Below are positions 59,027-64,000 of a DNA stretch of 64,000 nt, in pieces. The notes under the pieces were generated by a model. It saw only the letters and a list, made by a program, of their open reading frames with translations. It did no database searches and was not told the origin of the DNA. The translations under genes were made by a program, and so were the position numbers. Source of the DNA: Tepidimonas sediminis (GTDB taxonomy: Bacteria; Pseudomonadota; Gammaproteobacteria; Burkholderiales; Burkholderiaceae_C); NCBI RefSeq assembly GCF_007556605.1, contig NZ_VJND01000011.1, positions 24,900-88,899 of the forward strand, written 5' to 3'. Within the stretch, counting starts at the first letter, position 1; each line of letters opens with the position of its first letter.

Positions 59027-59894
59027 CGTCGGCGGCGGCCTGCTGCGTCAGCGTCGCCGGGCGGCGGTCGCAGGTGGCCAGCGCCACGTGGGCATGCAGC
59101 GCCGGCTCCACGATCGGCCGTGCCGCCAGCGTCGCGGCGTGAGGGCTGGCGGCCACCGCATGCGGCGACAGGATCGCCGCGCCCACGCCGTCGGCCACCA
59201 GTTCCAGGATCGCCGCCACGCCGTCGATCTCCAGCTCGATGCGCGGCTTGCAGCCCAGCGCCGCCATCGCCGCGTCCACCTGCACGCGCAGCGCGTTGGG
59301 CCGGCTCGGGATGACCAGCGGCAGCGCCGCCACCTCACGCAGCGTCAGCGGCAGCGGCGGATCTTCCGCCAGCCCCGGCGTGCGCCGCTGCACCAGCACC
59401 AGCGCCTCGTCGAACAGCGGCTCGAACGTGACGTCGGCCAGCGCCGGCGGGTTGTAGGCCAGCACCAGGTCCAGGTGGCCCTGCACCAGCGCCTCCAGCA
59501 TCGCCACCGTCAGCCCTTCGCCGATCGACAGCGTCGCCTCGGGCAGTGCGCGGCGGAAGGCGCGTGTCAGCGGCACCGCCAGCGTGCGCGCCAGGCTGGG
59601 CGGCAGCCCGATCGCGACGCGTCCGGCCAGTGCCCCGCGCACCCGGCCCAGCTCCTCGCGTGCACGCGCCACCTGATGCAGGATGCCGCGTGCGTGCGCC
59701 AGCAGCACCTTGCCGGCCTCGGTCGGCACCGCGCCGCGGCCGTTGCGCAGCAGCAGGTGCTGGCGCAGCTCCACCTCCAGCGCGCGGATCTGGCGGCTCA
59801 GCGCCGGCTGCACCACGCCCAGGGCGTGGGAGGCGCGCGTGAAGCTGCCCAGCTCCGCCACGCGCACGAAGTACTCCAGCTGCTTGAGGTCCAT
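58935..59894 (-). CDS. LysR family regulator of the lig cluster
   Basis: LysR-type regulator of 319 aa. It has the HTH with LEYFVRVAELGSFTRASHAL (residues 6-25) and VVQPALSRQIRALEVELRQH, and an effector domain from about 90 on, with GVAAILELVADGVGAAILSP near 224. The C-terminus is Pro/Ala-rich and overlaps the end of the DUF1932 gene. It diverges from a solute-binding-like gene that leads into ligJ-ligK-ligI-ligA, so it is the likely activator of protocatechuate ring-cleavage genes. No good ribosome site precedes the ATG. Confidence 0.85.
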   Translation of the reverse strand: MDLKQLEYFVRVAELGSFTRASHALGVVQPALSRQIRALEVELRQHLLLRNGRGAVPTEAGKVLLAHARGILHQVARAREELGRVRGALAGRVAIGLPPSLARTLAVPLTRAFRRALPEATLSIGEGLTVAMLEALVQGHLDLVLAYNPPALADVTFEPLFDEALVLVQRRTPGLAEDPPLPLTLREVAALPLVIPSRPNALRVQVDAAMAALGCKPRIELEIDGVAAILELVADGVGAAILSPHAVAASPHAATLAARPIVEPALHAHVALATCDRRPATLTQQAAADVIRQLCRQRFGAPPAARPPTPAMAPAAPPR

Positions 59895-59944
59895 GGCGAC
59901 GAGTCTAACGCCATGCCATGCCAAAGTGCCATAGCAGCTAGCCA

Positions 59945-59964
59945 CGTCATGCGCGAACGTGACG
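59945..59964. promoter_or_regulatory. Dyad between the LysR gene and the lig operon
   Basis: CGTCA (59945-59949), 10 bp, TGACG (59960-59964), a perfect 5-bp inverted repeat about 50 bp upstream of both divergent start codons. It is a plausible LysR site, though the T-N11-A form is not clear. Confidence 0.35.
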
Positions 59965-60012
59965 GCTGGGGCGCGGCACAATGCCGACGATCCGCCAACC
60001 GTCCACGCTGCC

Positions 60013-60765
60013 ATGACCTCCGCCATGCCCTGCAACCCGAGCGCTCCGCTGCGCGGCCTCTCATCGATGGCGACGCGGCGCGTGCTCGCCGAGCTGGTGC
60101 GGGCATGGCACGACGCGGGAGGGGCGCCGGTGGCGATCGAGTCGGTCGGCGGCGTCGAGGCCGAGCGGCGGGTCGCCGCCGGCGAGCCGTGCGACGTCGT
60201 CATCCTGGCGGCCGATGCGATCGAGCGGCTGCTGCAGGGTGGGCACGTGCTGGCCGGCTCACGCGTCGATCTGGTGCGCTCGCCGGTGGCGGTGGCGGTG
60301 CCGGCCGGCGCGCCGCGGCCGGCGCTCGGCAGCGCCGCGGCGGTGCGCGCCGCGGTGCTGGCGGCGCGGCGCCTGGGCGTCTCCACCGGTCCGAGCGGGC
60401 GTGCGCTGCAGGCGTTGTTCGAGCAGTGGGGGCTGGGGGCGCACGTGCGCGAGCGGCTCGTGGTCCCGCCGCCCGGCGTGCCGGTGGCGCGCCTGCTGGC
60501 CGCCGGCGAGATCGACCTGGGCTTTCAGCAGCTCAGTGAGCTGATCCACGAGCCGGGCGTGCAGGTGGTGGGCACGCTGCCGCCCGAGATCGCCATCGTC
60601 ACCACCTTCAGCAGCGCCATCGGCGCCGGCAGCGCCCGCGCTGCGGCGGCGCGCGCGCTGCTGGCCTTCATGGCCGCGCCAGCCGCCGACGAGGCCAAGC
60701 GGCGCGAGGGCATGGAGCCGGCACGGCTCGCCCCGCGCCCGTCCGATGCCGCGCCGCCGGCCTGA
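60013..60765 (+). CDS. ModA-like substrate-binding-fold protein without signal peptide
   Basis: Protein of 250 aa with a type II periplasmic-binding fold: VESVGG-like strand near residue 35, EPCDVVILAADAIERLL near 58, RLGVSTGPSGRALQALFEQW near 118 and GEIDLGFQQLSEL near 164. ModA proteins have similar segments, but there is no signal peptide; the N-terminus (MTSAMPCNPSAPLRGLSSMA) is short and polar, so the protein is probably cytoplasmic. It lies between the LysR gene and ligJ. It could sense a pathway acid or be a mis-localised relative of a solute-binding protein. Confidence 0.75.
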   Translation: MTSAMPCNPSAPLRGLSSMATRRVLAELVRAWHDAGGAPVAIESVGGVEAERRVAAGEPCDVVILAADAIERLLQGGHVLAGSRVDLVRSPVAVAVPAGAPRPALGSAAAVRAAVLAARRLGVSTGPSGRALQALFEQWGLGAHVRERLVVPPPGVPVARLLAAGEIDLGFQQLSELIHEPGVQVVGTLPPEIAIVTTFSSAIGAGSARAAAARALLAFMAAPAADEAKRREGMEPARLAPRPSDAAPPA

Positions 60766-60799
60766 GCCGCTTGTTCCATCCGTCACGAGGGCATCCCCA

Positions 60800-61840
60800 A
60801 TGCGTCCACCCCTGGTCATCGACGTCCACGGCCACTACACCACCGCGCCCAAGGCGCTGGAAACGTGGCGCAACCGCCAGATCGCCGCGCTGGGCGATCC
60901 GGCCCGTGCGCCCCGCCCGAGCGAGCTGCGCATCGGCGACGACGAGATCCGCGAGTCGATCGAGACCAACCAGCTCGCCAGGATGCGCGAGCGCGGCGGC
61001 GACCTCACCGTCTTCAGTCCCCGCGCCAGCTTCATGGCGCACCACATCGGCGACTTCAACACCTCGGCCACCTGGGCGGCGATCTGCAACGAGCTGGTCT
61101 ACCGCGTCACCCAGCTGTTCCCCGAGCACTTCGTCGGCGCGGCGATGCTGCCGCAGTCGCCAGGCGTCGATCCGCGCACCTGCATCCCGGAGCTGCGCAA
61201 GTGCGTCGAGCAGTATGGCTTCGTCGGCGTGAACCTCAACCCCGACCCCTCCGGCGGCCACTGGCGCGAGCCGCCGCTGACCGACCGCTGGTGGTACCCG
61301 ATCTACGAGGTGATGGTCGAGTACGACATCCCGGCGATGATCCACGTCAGCACCTCGTGCAACGCGTGCTTCCACACCACCGGGGCGCACTACATCAACG
61401 CCGACACGACGGCGTTCATGCAGCTGATCCAGGGTGACCTGTTCAAGGACTTCCCGACGCTGCGCTTCATCATCCCGCACGGCGGCGGTGCGGCGCCTTA
61501 TCACTGGGGCCGCTACCGGGGGCTGGCGCAGGAGCTGAAAAAACCCCCGCTGCAGCAGCACCTGCTCGGCAACGTGTTCTTCGACACCTGCGTCTACCAC
61601 CAGCCGGGCATCGACCTGCTGACGCGCGTGGTGCCGGTGGACAACATCCTGTTCGCCAGCGAGATGATCGGCGCCGTGCGCGGCATCGACCCCGAGACCG
61701 GCCACCACTACGACGACACCAGGCGCTACGTGCTGGCCACGCCACACCTGGACGAGGCCGCGCGGCGCAAGGTGTTCGAGACCAACGCCCGCCGCGTCTT
61801 TCCGCGGCTGGACGCCAGGCTCAAGGCGCGCGGCCTCTGA
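60800..61840 (+). CDS. ligJ: 4-oxalomesaconate hydratase LigJ
   Basis: Amidohydrolase-superfamily lyase of 346 aa that hydrates 4-oxalomesaconate to 4-carboxy-4-hydroxy-2-oxoadipate. It has the metal motif [15 protein letters not shown] near residue 6, the zinc-site segment [10 protein letters not shown] near 178 and [20 protein letters not shown] near 223. The [22 protein letters not shown] stretch near 290 distinguishes LigJ from decarboxylases of the same family. It overlaps nothing; ligK follows after 38 bp. Part of the protocatechuate 4,5-cleavage pathway. Confidence 0.92.
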   Translation: MRPPLVIDVHGHYTTAPKALETWRNRQIAALGDPARAPRPSELRIGDDEIRESIETNQLARMRERGGDLTVFSPRASFMAHHIGDFNTSATWAAICNELVYRVTQLFPEHFVGAAMLPQSPGVDPRTCIPELRKCVEQYGFVGVNLNPDPSGGHWREPPLTDRWWYPIYEVMVEYDIPAMIHVSTSCNACFHTTGAHYINADTTAFMQLIQGDLFKDFPTLRFIIPHGGGAAPYHWGRYRGLAQELKKPPLQQHLLGNVFFDTCVYHQPGIDLLTRVVPVDNILFASEMIGAVRGIDPETGHHYDDTRRYVLATPHLDEAARRKVFETNARRVFPRLDARLKARGL

Positions 61841-61878
61841 GGCGGCGCGCGCCAACCGATCCCGCAGGAGTCCCCACC

Positions 61879-62565
61879 ATGCACTACGAACTCGGCGTCG
61901 TCTACCGCAACGTCGTGCGCGCCGACCGCGAGGTCGCCGACGCGCTGGCCGCCTTCGGCAGCGCCACCGTGCACGAGGCCATGGGCCGCGTCGGCCTCAT
62001 GAAGCCCTACATGCGCCCGATCTGGGCCGGCGCGCAGGTCGGCGGCACGGCGGTCACGGTGCTGCTGCACCCCGGCGACAACTGGATGATGCACGTGGTG
62101 GCCGAACAGATCCAGCCCGGCGACGTGGTCGTCGCGGCGCTCACCGCCGAGTGCTGCGACGGCTACTTCGGCGACCTGTTGGCCACCAGCTTTCAGGCGC
62201 GCGGGGCGCGCGCGCTGGTGATCGATGCCGGCGTGCGCGACGTGCGCACGCTCACCGAGATGCGCTTTCCGGTCTGGAGCAAGTGCATCAGCGCCAAGGG
62301 CACGATCAAGGCGACGCTGGGTTCGGTCAACATCCCGGTGGTGTGCGCCGGCGCGCTGGTGCACCCGGGCGACGTCATCGTCGCCGACGACGATGGGGTG
62401 GTCGTGGTGCCGCGCGACAAGGCCGCCGCGACGCTGGAGGCGGCACGCCGGCGCGAGGCCGCCGAGGCCGACAAGCGCGCCAGGCTCGCCGCGGGCGTGC
62501 TGGGGCTGGACATGTACGACATGCGCCCGGCGCTGGCCAAGGCCGGCCTGCGCTACATCGACTGA
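61879..62565 (+). CDS. ligK: 4-carboxy-4-hydroxy-2-oxoadipate aldolase LigK
   Basis: Class II pyruvate aldolase of 228 aa in the RraA-like fold, splitting 4-carboxy-4-hydroxy-2-oxoadipate to pyruvate and oxaloacetate. It has [13 protein letters not shown] near residue 34, [14 protein letters not shown] near 56, [31 protein letters not shown] metal/substrate residues (near 95-121; D and R of AGVRD) and a [18 protein letters not shown] segment near 161. AGGAG lies 9 bp upstream. It is followed by ligI after 13 bp. Confidence 0.93.
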   Translation: MHYELGVVYRNVVRADREVADALAAFGSATVHEAMGRVGLMKPYMRPIWAGAQVGGTAVTVLLHPGDNWMMHVVAEQIQPGDVVVAALTAECCDGYFGDLLATSFQARGARALVIDAGVRDVRTLTEMRFPVWSKCISAKGTIKATLGSVNIPVVCAGALVHPGDVIVADDDGVVVVPRDKAAATLEAARRREAAEADKRARLAAGVLGLDMYDMRPALAKAGLRYID

Positions 62566-62578
62566 ACGGGAGGGCCTC

Positions 62579-63532
62579 GTGAACCGACCCACCACCGGCG
62601 GCTTCGCCAAGACCCCCGGCTGGCTCGACTGGTACGACGGCCCGAGCCGGCCGCGCCTGCGGCTGCCGGATGGCGCGGTGGACGCGCACTGCCACGTCTT
62701 CGGTCCCGGCGAGCGCTTTCCATACGCGCCCGAACGCAAGTACACCCCCTGCGACGCGGGCAAGGACGACCTGTTTGCGCTGCGCGACCACCTGGGCTTT
62801 GCGCGCAACGTCATCGTGCAGGCCACCTGCCACGGCGCCGACAACCGCGCGCTGGTGGATGCGTGCCTGGCCAGCGGCGGACGCGCGCGCGGCGTGGCCA
62901 CGGTGCGGCGCGACGTCGCCGACGCCGAGCTGGAGCGGCTGCACGCGGCCGGCATCCGCGGCGTGCGCTTCAACTTCGTCAAGCGGCTGGTGGACTTCAC
63001 GCCGAAGGACGAGCTGCTCGCGATCGCGCAGCGCATCGCGCCGCTGGGCTGGCACGTCGTCGTCTACTTCGAGGCGCCGGACCTGCCCGAGCTGTGGGAC
63101 TTCTTCACCGCGCTGCCCACCACCGTGGTGGTGGACCACATGGGCCGCCCGGACGTGACGCAGCCGGTGGACGGGCCGCAGTTCGGGCTGTTCGTGCGCC
63201 TGCTGCGCGAGCACCCCAACGTCTGGACCAAGGTCAGCTGCCCGGAGCGGCTGTCCGTCTCGGGGCCGCCGGCGCTGCCGGGCCGTTGCGGGCCGGACCG
63301 GCCGCCGTACGCCGACGTCATCCCGTTCGCGCGCCGGCTCGTGGAGGCTTTCCCCGACCGCGTGCTGTGGGGCACCGACTGGCCGCACCCCAACCTGAAG
63401 GACCACATGCCCGACGACGGGCTGCTGGTGGACTGGCTGGCGCACATCGTCCCGGACGAGGCGCACCTGCGCCGGCTGCTGGTGGACAACCCGATGCGCC
63501 TGTACTGGCCCGACGAGTGGAAAGGAGCCTGA
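62579..63532 (+). CDS. ligI: 2-pyrone-4,6-dicarboxylate hydrolase LigI
   Basis: Amidohydrolase of 317 aa that opens 2-pyrone-4,6-dicarboxylate to 4-oxalomesaconate. It starts at GTG (62579) with GGGAGGG 6 bp upstream; no ATG gives a better N-terminus. It has the metal motif VDAHCHVFGPGERFPYAPER near residue 36, GVRFNFVKRLVDF near 129, VVVDHMGRPD near 181 and the catalytic Asp in LWGTDWPHPNLKDHMPDD near 264. DNPMRLYW near the end is usual for LigI. ligA begins 4 bp downstream. Confidence 0.93.
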   Translation: MNRPTTGGFAKTPGWLDWYDGPSRPRLRLPDGAVDAHCHVFGPGERFPYAPERKYTPCDAGKDDLFALRDHLGFARNVIVQATCHGADNRALVDACLASGGRARGVATVRRDVADAELERLHAAGIRGVRFNFVKRLVDFTPKDELLAIAQRIAPLGWHVVVYFEAPDLPELWDFFTALPTTVVVDHMGRPDVTQPVDGPQFGLFVRLLREHPNVWTKVSCPERLSVSGPPALPGRCGPDRPPYADVIPFARRLVEAFPDRVLWGTDWPHPNLKDHMPDDGLLVDWLAHIVPDEAHLRRLLVDNPMRLYWPDEWKGA

Positions 63533-63536
63533 CGCG

Positions 63537-64000
63537 ATGGCCCTGCACAAACCCTACGCCGACATCCCCGGCACCGTCATCTTCGACGCCGACCAGAGCC
63601 GCAAGGGCTACTGGCTCAACCAGTTCTGCATGAGCCTGATGAAGCCGCAGAACCGCGCGCGCTACCTGGCCGACCGGCGCGCCTACCTCGACGAGTGGCC
63701 GATGACCGAGGAGCAGAAGCAGGCCGTGCTGGACGGCGACCTCAACCGCTGCATCCAGCTCGGCGGCAACATCTACTTCCTCGCCAAGCTCGGCGCCACC
63801 CACGGCAAGAGCTTCCAGCAGATGGCCGGCTCGATGACCGGCATGACCGAGGAGGAGTACCGCGCGATGATGCTGGCCGGCGGACGGCGCATCGACGGCA
63901 ACCGCTACCTCGGCGAGGACGGCGACGCCCAGCCGCACCGCCAGCCGCAGGGCCACGGCAGCGGCCGCCTTGGCGACCCGGCGACCGATCAGGGTGTTCA
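63537..64000 (+). CDS. ligA: Protocatechuate 4,5-dioxygenase alpha subunit LigA (partial)
   Basis: Small helical subunit of the type II extradiol dioxygenase that cleaves protocatechuate to 4-carboxy-2-hydroxymuconate semialdehyde. The 154 visible residues include IPGTVIFDADQSRKGYWLNQ near 10, FCMSLMKPQNRARYLADR near 31, LGGNIYFLAKLGATHGKSF near 77 and MTEEEYRAMMLAGGRRIDGN near 103. After about residue 125 comes a His/Gln/Gly-rich tail that is still open at the window edge. Typical LigA is about 140 aa, so this copy has an extension or is fused; ligB should follow outside the window. Confidence 0.9.
   Translation, partial: MALHKPYADIPGTVIFDADQSRKGYWLNQFCMSLMKPQNRARYLADRRAYLDEWPMTEEQKQAVLDGDLNRCIQLGGNIYFLAKLGATHGKSFQQMAGSMTGMTEEEYRAMMLAGGRRIDGNRYLGEDGDAQPHRQPQGHGSGRLGDPATDQGV

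Overview
The window is high-GC DNA with tightly packed genes, and nearly every gene uses G/C-ending codons. The gene set points to a chemoheterotrophic betaproteobacterium, most likely Burkholderiales (Comamonadaceae-like): tol-pal genes, sigma-32 type grpE-dnaK-dnaJ, rdgC, a tungsten aldehyde oxidoreductase, glutarate and 4-guanidinobutyrate/GABA catabolism, hydroxycinnamate degradation and the protocatechuate 4,5-cleavage (lig) genes. The genus cannot be fixed from the sequence alone. I see no insertion sequence, prophage, CRISPR array, rRNA or replication origin.

Layout. 0-7.5 kb: the 5' part of an MsbA-type exporter on the minus strand, diverging from tolB-pal-cpoB; then a YeeE/YedE thiosulfate-type transporter, tcdA, tRNA-Lys(TTT), a TMEM165/GDT1 family protein and a Tat-exported metallo-beta-lactamase-fold hydrolase. 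7.5-15.5 kb: a tungsten island made of the tungstate importer tupBCA, a GAF/PAS/Fis-type regulator without an AAA+ domain, aldehyde oxidoreductase aorABC, a MoaD-like protein and a small unknown ORF. 15.5-18.7 kb: an OsmC-like protein, rdgC, tRNA-Gly(TCC) and an AAA/PD-(D/E)XK protein.

18.8-33.5 kb: nitrogen and C4/C5 catabolism. It holds gabD, an ABC importer followed by a ureohydrolase (probably guanidinobutyrase), gabT and a MocR-type regulator. The promoters of gabD, the ABC-ureohydrolase operon and gabT carry the same three-half-site operator (CTGTACC-N12-GGTACAG-N21/22-CTGTACC), which suggests one regulon for 4-guanidinobutyrate to GABA to succinate. Embedded here are the glutarate genes (CoA-transferase and gcdH, with a divergent LysR gene) and an ATPase whose start codon lies inside a 47-bp dyad. 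33.5-38.8 kb: a beta-CASP nuclease and dnaJ, dnaK, grpE, with sigma-32 promoters in front of both grpE and dnaK.

38.8-64 kb: aromatic catabolism. A six-gene minus-strand operon (enoyl-CoA hydratase, feruloyl-CoA synthetase, thiolase, SDR, thioesterase, acyl-CoA dehydrogenase) looks like a CoA-dependent beta-oxidative route for phenylpropanoids that would release aromatic acids. An IclR-controlled operon (degenerate MBL protein, VOC protein, class A flavin monooxygenase, DUF2783-like protein, fumarylacetoacetase) looks like a ring-hydroxylation/cleavage pathway with no recognisable homogentisate dioxygenase or maleylacetoacetate isomerase. A TRAP transporter follows. The window ends with a DUF1932-type dehydrogenase, a LysR regulator, a cytoplasmic solute-binding-like protein, ligJ, ligK, ligI and the start of ligA, which convert protocatechuate ring-cleavage products to pyruvate and oxaloacetate. 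The side-chain operon and the ring-cleavage operon would together take ferulate/coumarate-type compounds to central metabolism.
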